Position numbers and translations under genes: made by a program. Shown here one piece after another: positions 1 to 10,156 of a stretch of 64,000 bases of DNA; position 1 is the first letter of the stretch; each line of letters opens with the position of its first letter. Where the stretch lies: assembly GCA_029339195.1 (NCBI GenBank), contig JAPTJF010000222.1:33083-97082 (forward strand), written 5' to 3'. The stretch is from Micractinium sp. NFX-FRZ. Its lineage: Eukaryota; Chlorophyta; Trebouxiophyceae; Chlorellales; Chlorellaceae. The notes beneath the pieces were generated by a model. The model saw nothing but the letters and a program-made list of their open reading frames with translations, searched no databases and was not told the origin of the DNA.

Positions 1-1086
1 CAGACCTGCGGAGCGGGGAAGGGGCAGGGTGGAAGGAAGTCGGGTGGTGGGTGGGAGAAGCAGCGGGAGGGGAGCTCTTGAGGGGCCCGTGGAGCAAGCA
101 AGGGGTGCGGCAACACAACACAGGGGAAGAGAAGCACTAAGACATACACCTGCACGACAGGTGCACACCAACAAAAACAAACAATGGCAGCAACAGCTCC
201 TGCCCCGCCCTTCACGCCCCGCACCAGTGCGCCCGCCTCTGCAGCGCTGATCAAGTGCATGCCCGCACCAAGCCGCTGCTGCTGCCCGCCGCCGCCGCTG
301 CTGCTGCGCTGCTGCTGCAGCCGCTGGTAGCGCTGCTTGGCTCGGTTGTATGCGTAGAAGTAGATGCCCCAGGCCAGGCCGCTGCCAGCCAGGGCGGGGG
401 TGAGGCCTGCAGGGCGCAGGGCGGGTGGGTGGGCGTCACAGCAGGGCTGAGCGTGCGTGCCGGGTGCGGTTGTGGCTGCCTGCTCGGCCCATGCCGGGGA
501 ACACACGAAGCTGCGGGACAGTTGTTTTTGGTGCCCTCTGCATTGGTGATGCTGCTCCCTAAGTCACAGTGCAGGCCGGGCCTCGGGCCAGGGCAGCACC
601 CACCCGGGCCAACCCACCTGAGTAGAGAGCCCGCCACCCCTCCTCCCGCACAATCTGTCGCAGCGCATCCAGCGTGCCGCGGTAGACAGGCAGCATCCCC
701 GCGCCGTCTTGCACTGCAGGCAATCAGGGCAGCATGCAGAGGGGTCAGCTTGGCACCCATTGCTGGCGGCAGGCAGGCAGGCAGGCAGCGGTGGCGGCGG
801 GCGGCGGTGGCAGCACACCACCACCGACCCTCCCGGCAGGTGCGTGAACGGACATCGGATTGTCACCATCCCACCTTGCAGCCGTGTCTTGACGACATCG
901 AGAGGGTGGAGAGCTAGGCTGGTGGTAAGCCCCGCAGTGGCGCCCGCCACGGCGTGTTTGAGGTTCCTGCAGGCGATCAAAAGGTTGCAGCAGCTGAGAT
1001 GCGGGGTGAATGAGTAGCGACAGAGCAGCAGACCGGCCCACAACTCACCACTGTGGCCGCTTGGTGGCCCCCGCTTGCTGCACCAT
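1..1086 (-). CDS. Mitochondrial carrier, SLC25A32 (folate/FAD carrier)-like, 3' end beyond window
   Basis: Exons read on the minus strand are 1086-1049, 966-875, 713-618, 406-225 and 5-1, all with GT-AG borders and matching phases. Translation starts MVQQAGATKRPQWNLKHAVA. It carries the first Solcar signature PLDVVKTRLQ, the linker GAGMLPVYRGTLDAL, then REEGWRALYSGLTPALAGSG and AWGIYFYAYNRAK, ending in ISAAEAGALV. This order matches the first half of the mitochondrial folate/FAD carrier group of the SLC25 family, six-helix proteins of the inner mitochondrial membrane or chloroplast envelope. A Gln/Ser/Gly-rich insert follows the second helix. Only about 125 of roughly 300 residues lie in the window. 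The start is the only Met giving the correct phase into exon 2. Substrate is inferred from family resemblance only. Confidence 0.85.
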
Positions 1087-1985
1087 CCTGCCGCTGTGAC
1101 TACGTCCCTAACAGCTGATGGGTCTCTTGATTCGCGGACTGGCGGGCGTGAAGAGCAGTCGGAGTTGCTGGGCTGGGCAGGCGGCGACAGCTCAGCAGGC
1201 GGCAGGAGAAGTGCAGCGTTTCTGAACCACTTGTCTGAGGCTTCCAGATTACTTACACACGTGCCAAAACAATAAGGGACACATCTGCAGAATACAGAGA
1301 AGTACAGAGAAGTCCTACCAAAGGGAGGCGCAGTGCATGCCTTGCCCGATGGCGGAGCTGACCACCGCCTGCTGCTCTGCCGTGCGGGCAGCTTTCCTTT
1401 CTGTCTCGTGCTGCTGCGGGCTTAGGGCCACGGTGCAGTGCCCCCGTCTCGCCAGTCCACAGCCTGACACGGCACAAAGCAGTTGCGCACTGCCAGGCAG
1501 GCGGCGCAGCGCTTCGTGCCGGGCTGCTGGTTCTTATCTGGCCCTCCCTGGGCGCCCAGGTTGGTGCGCCGCCCCGCCGTGCGCGCCACGGTCCTCCTGT
1601 GACTCTGCTGGTAGACCTGACCCTCCGAAAATGATGCATGATGGATGTGGATGTACAGTTGCGTGCAGATGCGACCAGTGAAGCATGGGTCGGCGGTGAG
1701 CCGACGAGCAAAGCGGCGGCAGCACTGCCCAGCGTGCCTGGACGGCAGTACTGGTACCACCAGAAGCTGGGCGCCCCCTCCTAGTGGCCGGACCTCCCGG
1801 CTCGCATCCACCGTGTTTCGTTCAATTCATCAGATAGCATTTACACATAGCGGCGGCGAGCGGGGCGGCTCCTCCAGGTGGGTCCGCCGCTGTCCTCACC
1901 GAAGGTGCTTGCGGCCACTTGCAGCGAGTGAGAGAACATGATGCTTGAAAGAACGAGCATGTAGGGAATAAAAAGCAAGAGTGAA
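1087..1985. other. Divergent intergenic region with a MYND-gene remnant
   Basis: This lies between the minus-strand carrier start and the plus-strand methyltransferase start, so it should hold both promoters. Apart from the MYND-finger remnant listed separately I see no supported gene. The open frames here are short and overlap on both strands, as expected by chance in GC-rich DNA. Confidence 0.6.
1436..1580 (-). pseudogene. Decayed fragment of the MYND-finger gene family
   Basis: The minus-strand frame gives NLGAQGGPDKNQQPGTKRC then AACLAVRNCFVPCQAVDW. This lines up with the end of the two complete family members in this window (NLAAQGGPDCGQVVGSKRC, GGCRAVRYCNPACQAADW). The pattern KRC-x2-C, C-x3-C and QAVDW survives. 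However the Cys after GGPD is Lys, the usual YC is NC, and the His-x3-Cys end is lost. No upstream exons are recognisable. I read it as a 3' fragment left by duplication rather than a working gene. Confidence 0.65.
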
Positions 1986-3482
1986 TTGTCTCGGAAACCT
2001 GCCTTGCCCCATCCTTTTCCGCAGCTCTCCAGCCGCGGCGCTGCTCTGAGTGGCATGCGGGTCGATGTTGGTCCGATTCAGCACTCAGTTGGACGCGGGA
2101 GAGCGGCAGGCGCTGCCAGTGCCGGTGGCGGCAGCAGCGGCAGCCCGCCGCGGCGCCTTCACCGTGTCCCCCTTCCACAGGATTTCAAGGCACGTGTGGC
2201 CCAGCAGTTTCAAGAGCGAGCCGCCCGCTACGACCACGGCAACAGCTACCACCCACCCCTGGCGGCCAGGCTGGTGCGGCTGGCGGCGCTGCAGCCGGGG
2301 GAAGCAGTGCTCGACGTCGGCGCAGGCACCGGCCAGGTGGCGCTGCAGGCGGCGCGGGAGATAGGCCCCACGGGCCGCGTGCTTGCGGTGGACCTCTCCG
2401 CCTCCATGCTTGCGCAGGTGGGGCGGGCTATGGCGCGGGGCACAGCTTTGTGCCAGGAGGCGGGCGGGCGCACAGCGGATGGTTTAGTGTTTAGGGCCGG
2501 CCGCATGAGCGCATGCAGGCCAAGGCCAAGGCAAGGGCGGAAGGTCTGGGCAATGTGGAGACAGTTGCAGCAGACGTTGACAGCTGCACTTTCCCGCCGG
2601 GCGGCTTCCACGCCATCCTCTGCTCCTCGGCGCTGCCCTTCCTTCCAGACATACCTGCCGCGCTGGCGCGGTGGCACGGCTGGCTGGCGCCGGGCAGCGG
2701 CCGCCTGGCATTCAACGTGCCAAAGGTGAGGGGGGCCTGCAGCGTGTGGGCAGCCACGCAGCCAGGAGGGGGAACCAGCGTGGCAGGTTGATGGCAGCGC
2801 CCACAGTCTGGCAAGCAGGCAGGCAGGAGGGCAGCTCACTGCAGTCCTGCCAAGGCAGGCGCAACGCGTTCAGTGAGGTGGCAGCAGCAAGCGTGGCGCC
2901 AGGTGTGGTGGCAGCTGCTGACCCCTTCCGCAGGCTTGACAGCGCACCACGAACACAAACCCGCTCCCCCGCCGGTGCCAAGCAGGCGGTGGGCCGTGCC
3001 TGTGCCGCCGTTGCTGCCTGCTCAATGCGCAGTGCAGGCTGGGTGCCACCTGCCCTTGACGACACTGCCCCTGCTAATAATGCCCCTTGCAGGGCACCGG
3101 CTCCCGCGCGTTCGCCCTCTTTGCCGAGGTGGCGGCGGCGGAGGCGGGCCTGCTTCTGGTCGACCCCAGCTCCCAGTTTGCACAGGAGGCGGCAGTGCAA
3201 GAGATGCTGGCAGCAGCGGGCTACTCCAGGTGTGACCTGGAAGTCAGCAGCGAGCTCAACAGGCGAGCAGGGCAGACGCCGGAGCAGTGGGCGGCGGCGG
3301 CCTGGCAGTTTTGCGCCACGTCCCCGTTTGCTGACGTGGGCCGCCAGCTCAGCGCGGCGCAGCTAGTGCGCATGCGGGCGCGCTACCTGGCGGCGGCCGC
3401 TGAGCTGGCGGCGGGCTATGCCACGTCAGCGGGGGACATTGACGAGCCCTACGAGATGCTGTGGGTGCTGGCGCGACCCTAG
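1986..3482 (+). CDS. Class I SAM-dependent methyltransferase
   Basis: Three exons, 1986-2417, 2519-2725 and 3093-3482, join in phase 0 to give 342 aa. Motif I is VLDVGAGTGQ (about residues 108-117), followed by the acidic-loop segment VLAVDLSASML, which is the S-adenosylmethionine-binding Rossmann core. Later comes NVETVAADVD and the post-core PGSGRLAFNVPK. Joining the first two exons gives SMLAQAKAKARAEGL, the usual spacing of UbiE/Methyltransf_11-type enzymes. The C-terminal domain (residues about 215-342) is alpha-helical and does not identify a substrate. The first about 65 residues are Ser/Gly/Arg-rich and could be an organelle transit peptide. The start may instead be the Met at 2055. 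Substrate unknown. Confidence 0.85.
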
Positions 3483-3741
3483 AACGATTCTAGCGCTCGC
3501 CTGTTCAAGGGCTGCCCTCCCATGTTCAGACTAGGGAGGGCAAGGGGAGACAAAGAGGCAGGGAGGACGGGGAGGAGCTGGGGCAGGCGGGCAATGCAGA
3601 AAGGCACGAACCAGGCATGTACGTATTGTGCTCCAATGGTTGCTTTGGGTAATCCCTGACTTGACACCCACCGATTCCTGTGCATGTGCTATGCAGTTAT
3701 TGTGTCCTATAAGCCTCCTGTACGTTTCCTGCTGCTAGGAC

Positions 3742-3746
3742 TTACA
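3742..3746 (-). promoter_or_regulatory. TGTAA poly(A) signal for the 3817-5527 gene
   Basis: On the minus strand TGTAA lies about 70 bases beyond the stop of the 379-aa protein gene. TGTAA is the standard green-algal nuclear polyadenylation signal. Confidence 0.55.
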
Positions 3747-3816
3747 GGTCAGTGATGCACACACGACGGCCTCAACAGCTGTCAGCAAGTCTGCCCTGGG
3801 CCTTGACTGACCCTGC

Positions 3817-5527
3817 CTAGCGAAGCGCCTCCCGCACCAGTTGTGCAACTTCTGTCAGCTCTCCCTCTGCTGCCAGGTCCAAAAGCACGGCTACCTCCAT
3901 TCCTTGCTGCTCCGGCGTCCACTTGCGGTTGAACATGAGCTTGTAACGTGCCACGTCTGCCCTCGACAGCTGCCCCGCCGCTTGGCACTGCGCTAGCACA
4001 TCCCACAGCAGTTGTGCGTGGCTCGTCAGCCCAGGAAGGCTGGCGTGGAGTGCCGTGGCAGCGTGCTGTTCGCCTGCTGCCGCACTCGGCTGCGGCTGCT
4101 GCGGCTGCGGCTGCTGCTGCGGCGGCGGCGTTGGGTTGTGCATGGGCGTGCATGGTGTGGATGCCCCATCGCCGCCATCACCGGCACCGTCGCCAGCGCA
4201 CGCCTGCTGCCCCAGCAGCTGCGCCTCGCCAGCACGCAGTGCCACCGCTGGCGTTGCTGCATCTGGCCCAACCCGGCTGGCAGCTGCAATGGCAGTCGGT
4301 TGCAGAAGCCCCCTGTTCTGGTACCGCTGGAGTAGGTGCTGGGCTTGAAGCACGTGCGACTGGTCATCAAGCTCCGCCTGCAAGGGGCGGGAGGCAGGAG
4401 GGCACAACACGCGTGAATGCCTAGGTGCTAGCGCTCGCGGACTTTATTCAAGTTCAGGGATTTAAGCTGGAAGAAAGCCTAGAAGGAGACAGCTGCATGG
4501 ACCGCCAGGTGCGGGGCGCTCAGGCAGCCTCACCCCCTCAGAAGCACCCGTGACAAAGGGCTGGCCAGGCAGCCAGGCAGCCGGCGCCTGCCACAGAGCC
4601 TCATTTGAGTGTTGTCATGCGAGCCAGCACAGAGCCAGAGAACACGCTGCAAGCCGCTGGTGCAGCGCTACCAAAGACACGAGCTGCAAACCCGCCGCCC
4701 CACCGCCTCCCCAAGCCCACCTGCTCTAGCAGCTTTGCGCACGCCCTGCACATGTTCAGGCGCGGCGGCGGATGCTTCAGGGCCTCGGGCAGGTGTAGGT
4801 GGAAGGTGGGCAGAGCCACCAGGGTAGCCTCGCGCCAGCCAATTGCCGCATCCAGCTCCTTTGCTATCTGCTGAGCATGAAGGCGGGCGAACTCGTGGCG
4901 TGCCCGGTGCGATGCCGCCAGGCGCTGCCGCACCCACCCAGCAGCGGCACAGCACTTGCGGGAGCTGGGCTCCTCATAGCTGGAGGCCATGCAGGCATGG
5001 TGTTCAGCCACAACCTGCAGGGCAAGCGGGCATACATGCGTGGCCCCTTAAGCCCCTGCGCAAGTCCCGGCCCAATTGAGATTTGGTGCGACACACACTA
5101 TCATTGAACTGACACCAGGATTCCTTTACTCACCACGCGCATGCACAGCAGGCGTGCCGTGTTGCCATGCCTTTCATAGAATCCAAAGCACCCAGCCTGG
5201 TGGGCTCAGACCCTGCCCTGGCTTGCCGCCCCGCCGGGACGGTGCCGGTGCCGTGCGCGTCTGGCCCAAGTGCCTCTGCCTCCGCCCAACTCCAACCCCG
5301 CCCACCTCCACGTTCTGCGATTGAAGCCAGTAGTAATTTAGTCGCAGGCTGCGCACCCGCCGCTCGTCCCGCGCTCCCGGCGGCTTGGAGAGCTGCGCGT
5401 CGAGCTGTGCGCCGAGGCGGGTCTCCTCCAACCAGGCCCTGTGCGAACCAGGCGCTGCGGGCAACAGGTCGGCCAGCCAGCCAAACCAGCCAGCCATTGG
5501 GTCGCAAGGGTAGGGGCTAGCAACCAA
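3817..5527 (-). CDS. Unrecognised 379-aa protein
   Basis: Four minus-strand exons, 5527-5306, 5196-5134, 5014-4721 and 4377-3817, all GT-AG and phase 0, make one 379-aa frame. The N-terminus reads MVASPYPCDPMAGWFGWLAD. The middle has ERHGNTARLLCMRV, EHHACMASSYEE, a helical HRARHEFARLHAQQIAKELD and a Cys pair in NMCRACAKLLEQ. The last exon has a Pro/Gln-rich stretch (NPTPPPQQQPQPQQPQP) followed by a helical tail. I do not recognise a family. Consistent phase over four exons and a downstream TGTAA support a real gene. The function is unknown. Confidence 0.7.
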
Positions 5528-6592
5528 ATGTGCGTATCCGTATGTATCGTGGACAGAAGAATACGAAGATTACAACGCTACCCCGCAGGACCTGAAGCCA
5601 GGTGGGCATGCTGTTGACATCACAGCATTGCTGTGCATGCTGCGCAGCAGGCTGGCCCTGTCAGTAGGGCCCGTCTACCGTCCTTGATTGCAAACTGAGA
5701 AATCATATTACCCGAGCACGTTAATATTTTGGGCAGGATCTGTGGCATCCTGTGTTGGACCATGTGAAGCGGCCGATGGGCCACCCAGCGCTTTGGGCGC
5801 CACCGTGACGTGAGTCGCACAAGGCGGCCGGGGAGCACTCTGCACTAGCAGGGGTGTGACTCAAAGTGAGCAGGCGAGGTTGGGGGAGCGCCCCCCATGT
5901 CACTTCGCTAGGGGCGCGTACAACCCCTGCCCAGTGCCGGATGCCTGCTGCACAGCGCTGCAGCGCGGGGGCAAGCCGGCGGGTACCCACCGGTGCGCAC
6001 CGGTGAGCAAGCTGAGGCAGCAGCAGCTGGGTGCCTGCCAGCCTGTGATGCTGCTCGGTTACGGATCACGGCATGCCGCACTACTGCAGGATGTCGCAGG
6101 CTGGTTCTGACCATCACTGGGATGCATGTCACCTGTCTCTTTGACTGGCAGTTGTTGGGCTTGTGCATCAAGTGATGGCCGCTGCAGCGTCAGTGTCGGT
6201 CAGTGCCACTTGGTCTGGAGCAGCCACGCAGGCATTCACCGAACACCACATCCCTTAACGTAACTTATACGTTCAGGGTTGCAGTACAGGCACAGGTAGC
6301 AGCATTTACCCGACATTGCAGCGGCATGTGGTGTCGGCACGCTGAGCGGCGCTGCCGTCCGGCGCCTCACATGGTGTCATAAGTCATCAGCACAGTATCC
6401 CGCGAGTACCTGGCCTCAACTCTGACAACAGCTCCGCCATCAACTCATTTACGGTCGAAAGAGCGTTGAACCTCTTCCCATTGCGCAGCACCAGCTGCCG
6501 CCGCCGACCCCAGTCGCGCACTCACGCTGCGCCTCCTTTGTGCTCTCCCGGCTCCGCCGTTAAAGTTCAGAGCACATCACACAACCTCCGGA
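5528..6592. other. Divergent intergenic region, no gene seen
   Basis: This separates the minus-strand 379-aa protein gene from the plus-strand papain-like gene and should contain both promoters. I found no recognisable coding exon, RNA gene or repeat. Parts are less GC-rich than the coding regions. Confidence 0.5.
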
Positions 6593-9453
6593 ATGCGTCA
6601 CTTTGCTTGGGTGCTCCTCGCAGCCCTGCTGGGCTCTGCCCTCGCTAGCCTGGGCGGTCCCGAAACGGGGTCGTCATGCCAAGAGGGCTCATGCATTGAG
6701 GTGCGGGCGGAGGAGGATGCCGTGGTGGCAGTGGGACGTGCCGGCATCGAGGTTCTGCTGCCACCGCCGCGGCGCTGCGGCGGATGTGGCGCGCCTGCGA
6801 GTCCTGTACTGGGCGGCGCGTGTCTTTGGTCGTTTGTGTGAATGCCAGTTGTTTGCTTGCAAGCAACCCAATCACAAATTGAAGCCTGACCACCCCTGCC
6901 CTGCACCCCTGCTGCCAGGCCCTGCCGCTGGTGAGACGGGCACATGCGGGACGACCCGCTGGTACAGCAGGGCGGGGGCGGCGGCGGCGATGTGTTTTAA
7001 TGCGGGGCATCAACCCAGAGCCCATTGTTTGCACGCCTGCTCAGCCCCGGCTGCAGCGCTCCGCAGTGCCGGCCCTGCCCCCCGGCCACACCCCACGTTT
7101 TCCTCTGCCCCTCCCCTCCGCCCACGCCCAGGACGGCCGCGCTACGCTCACGCCCAAGCTGGACTGGACCACCTCCCACAACCCGCTGGGCCGCCCCACC
7201 GTGGAGCCTGCCGTGCAGCAGCTGGGGCGCAAAGCCCTGGCGTACACCAAGGACTGGACCAGCACAAGCGGCGTCCGAGTCACTGCCGTGATGAAAGCGG
7301 GAAATGTGAGCAAGCGCCGCCTGCGGGATGGGATACCCCTGTGCGCCTGCTTCGGTGCGCCTACCGCTGATGCCTTGTCCAAAGGGGCCATGTGACAGGC
7401 GCGGCCAGGGCTGCACATGCGTAAACAGAGGCTTGGAAACGCACCACCCCAATGGCGGCGGGGTCCTGCGCACAGCCGCTGCCCGTGCGTGCGGCGCCTG
7501 CACCCCGGCACACGCACACACCCTGGCTTGCTTGTGCCCCGCAGTGCAACTCCCACTGGGCCTTTGCTGCCACCGGGGCCGCAGAGGCATGCACCAAATC
7601 GAGGTACGGCACGCTGGTGGCACTTTCCGCCCAGCAAGTCATCGATTGCTGCACAGCGCAAAACAGCGCCGGTGAGACAGCCGGCCCTGGCGCTGCGGCT
7701 TGGAAGTGCGATGCAGCTGAGGGGCCTGGGCACTGTAGCTCCTCCCGGCACGCCTCACTTGCGTATGCGCGCTGTCGTGCACATGAGGCCCCACTGCCCC
7801 GCAGTGCCGCCACCGTAGTGGCAGGCTGCACCCACACCCCTGCCTGCCTGCTTGCCTGCCTGTCAGCCTGCCTGCCTGCCTACCTGCCCGCCGGCCCGTC
7901 TGCCGCCCCGCCTGCCCGCCCACACCCCTGCCCGCCTGCCCGCCCGCCCGTCCGCCCGCCCGCCCGCCCGCCCGCCCGCCCGCCCTGCCTGCGCGCACGC
8001 AGTCACGCACCCGCCCTCTTCAACCACGCGCCGCCCGCCCGCCCGCAGGCTGCACCAACGGGTATCCCGACGCCTGCCTGCAGTCGAGCCTCACCAAGAG
8101 CTGGGCCACGAATGGCTCATACCCCTATACGGGCAAGAAGGGCACATGCCGCAGGACAAACTTCACGGTCGGCCTCGGTGCCCTCAAATGCGCTTTCAAG
8201 GCGGTCACCGCGAGCGAGACTGCCTTGCACTCGGCAAGTCGCCGCGCAAGCCCGCAAACGTGCCCAGGCGCCACCCGCCACCAGCCGCAGCTGACATGAG
8301 TGAGGGCTCCCCCGCCCGGAGGAACAGCCGCCTCTGTGTGTGTGTGTGTGTGTGGCTGTGGCGAGCTTGCTGCTGCCCTCCCCTTCCCCCCCTGCAGGCC
8401 ATCCAAAAGAACCCCGTTGCCGTCATGATCGACGTAAGGCCGCTAACGAGCTACAATGGAACCTTCATCGTCGCAGGCAGCACCTGCACCTCCTACAGGA
8501 CCCCCACCACCGGTGCTCTGATTGTGGGGGAGCACATTTACAACCATCCCACACTTGGGAGTCGCGATGTTTGGAAGCTGAAAATGAGTGAGTGAGCGCA
8601 GGGGGCACGGCACATGCGCACATGCCCAACGCGACTGCAATGCTGGTGCCAGCACATGCCCCCCTCTCCCCCTCCCACCCCCACCCCCGTCGCCCCCAAG
8701 ACGAGAATTCCACTTGATGCCGCCTGACTAATGTGCCCCCTTTGCATGCAGGCTATGGGAGCGGTTGGGGAGACAAGGTGGGTGGGCAGGCGGGCGGGTG
8801 GGCAAGGGGACAGCAGGGGGCAGGACACACCAAACCCTCGCAGCCTCCAGCCGGCACACCACGGCCTCGCCCCGCTTACCGCCACCCCTGCTCCTCCTTT
8901 GTGCGTCTGCAGGGCTACCTGTATCGTGAGTCATGGGCGCCTCAGTGCTTGGGGGCTGCCTTCTGTGGGCTGGCACACTGCATCTGGGGCCTGCTGAGGG
9001 GTGGGGGTCACAACCCGCATGGGTTGCCGCACCAGCTGGCGGTCTTGCATGCTCTGGACTCTGAACAGTCAGCAGGCCAAAGAGGAGTGCACATGTGCCG
9101 GAGGCATCTCTGACCTGCTGCCAGGCCGCGGCAGGCGCTGCCTCTGAGCTGTGCTGTGCATGCTGACAACTGCCATGGTGCCCCCTGGGCTCGCGGCTTT
9201 TGCAGCAGGCACTCACCAACACCCTTGCCACCCGCCCACGCCGCACGCTGCAGTTGTGCAAGGAAAGAACTGCCTGGCGCTGACATCTGAGGCAGCGTGA
9301 GTGCAGCTCCTGCGCCAGTGCGCCCCGCAGGCCAACGGCAGCTAGCTGGTCTTCCTCACTTTCCGGCTGATGATGTTGCATGTCTGTTTGTGCCGCGCAG
9401 GTACGCCTACTGAGACCAGTGGCCGTGCTGTGGTTGGAACATGCAACCAATGA
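6593..9453 (+). CDS. Papain-family (C1A) protein with all catalytic residues replaced
   Basis: Proposed exons are 6593-6700 (signal peptide MRHFAWVLLAALLGSALA), a possible 12-nt microexon 6919-6930, 7132-7305, 7545-7671, 8049-8233, 8398-8587, 8752-8777, 8913-8925 and 9401-9453. The intron after 8233 is GC-AG. The fold is clearly C1A: NCNSHWAFAATGAAEAC, LSAQQVIDCC, GCTNGYPDAC, YPYTGKKGTC, AIQKNPVAVMID, GALIVGE and YGSGWGDKGY. Cys25 is His (SHW for SCW), His159 is Thr (PTTGALIVG for DHAVLIVG), Asn175 is Met (KMSYG for KNSWG) and Gln19 is Ala. The inhibitory propeptide is almost absent. It is predicted to be secreted or lysosomal and inactive as a protease. The last two exons and the stop are uncertain. 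Confidence 0.75.
7841..8047 (+). repeat. CCTGCC/CCGCCC simple repeat in an intron
   Basis: The intron before the exon at 8049 is filled by CCTGCCTGC and CCCGCCCGC tracts with almost no A. It ends directly in the acceptor CCGCAG, so the repeat serves as the polypyrimidine tract. Confidence 0.8.
8234..8397 (+). other. GC-AG intron in the papain-like gene
   Basis: The donor is TCG followed by GCAAGT, the strong GC-donor consensus, and the acceptor is CTGCAG. Joining at these sites gives ETALHSAIQKNPVAVMID, which fits C1A spacing. No GT donor nearby gives the correct phase. The intron contains a (TG)n run around 8334-8353. Confidence 0.8.
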
Positions 9454-10156
9454 TGGCTGCACAGGGATGGTCCAAGGGTTGATCAGGCGCATGCCGTGCT
9501 GCACCGCCCAACGTATACACTCAATGGGGGAATCTATCGCCACTCCCGCGTTTGGTGTTGCCTCACTAGTTGTGTCTTTATGCATCAGTGATTCTCCAAT
9601 AACACCTGGCCAGTCGTCTTAGTTGTTTATTTTATTTTGATGTATCGAGGTGTAATGGCAGCAGTAGCAGAGCTCATGGCAGCAGCAATGGCAAAGAGAG
9701 GTGCTACTGGTGTGCGAACAAGTGCCGCAGCTGGTGCAACTGGGGCACAGCACAGCACATGAACAGGGCGGCAGCAGGGGAACGGGATCTTAGCGCCTTG
9801 ACCACGAGCCGCCCCGTCAGCAGCAGCGGTCCCTGCATGCACGCACAATTGGGCCGGCAGGATGAGCCAAACGCCATGCGAGCTGTTGCAGGGGGACACC
9901 GCTGTGCAGCAAGCACGTACCTCCTTTCTGGATGTGAAACCTGGTGCCTGCTGTCGGCAGCTGCTTGCGGGCCTCACGCTGCGCCCATGCTGGGCTTCCG
10001 CTCAGCTGTGGGACCCCAGTCGAGACTAGCGAGCTAGCATATGTTACCGATCATATCAGATTCAGTGCAGTAAGCGGGGGCTCCCATGAAACCAGCGGAG
10101 GCTTGCTTTAAAACTTGAACACAGCGGCGTTGCTGCCTGCCCTCCATTTTGCCGCA
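9454..10156. other. 3' UTR and spacer between papain-like and 2OG oxygenase genes
   Basis: This stretch holds a local AT-rich tail near 9620-9645 and a TGTAA at 9651-9655, taken as the papain-like gene's poly(A) signal. The rest should include the 2OG oxygenase promoter. No coding exon was recognised. Confidence 0.5.
9651..9655 (+). promoter_or_regulatory. TGTAA poly(A) signal
   Basis: TGTAA lies about 200 bases after the proposed stop of the papain-like gene and just after an AT-rich stretch, the normal setting for green-algal 3' end formation. Confidence 0.6.

Noticed and set aside
7852..8595. 247-aa plus-strand frame across the papain-like gene
   Set aside because: Wrong frame, made mostly of translated CCTGCC repeat; the papain motifs lie in other frames and exons.
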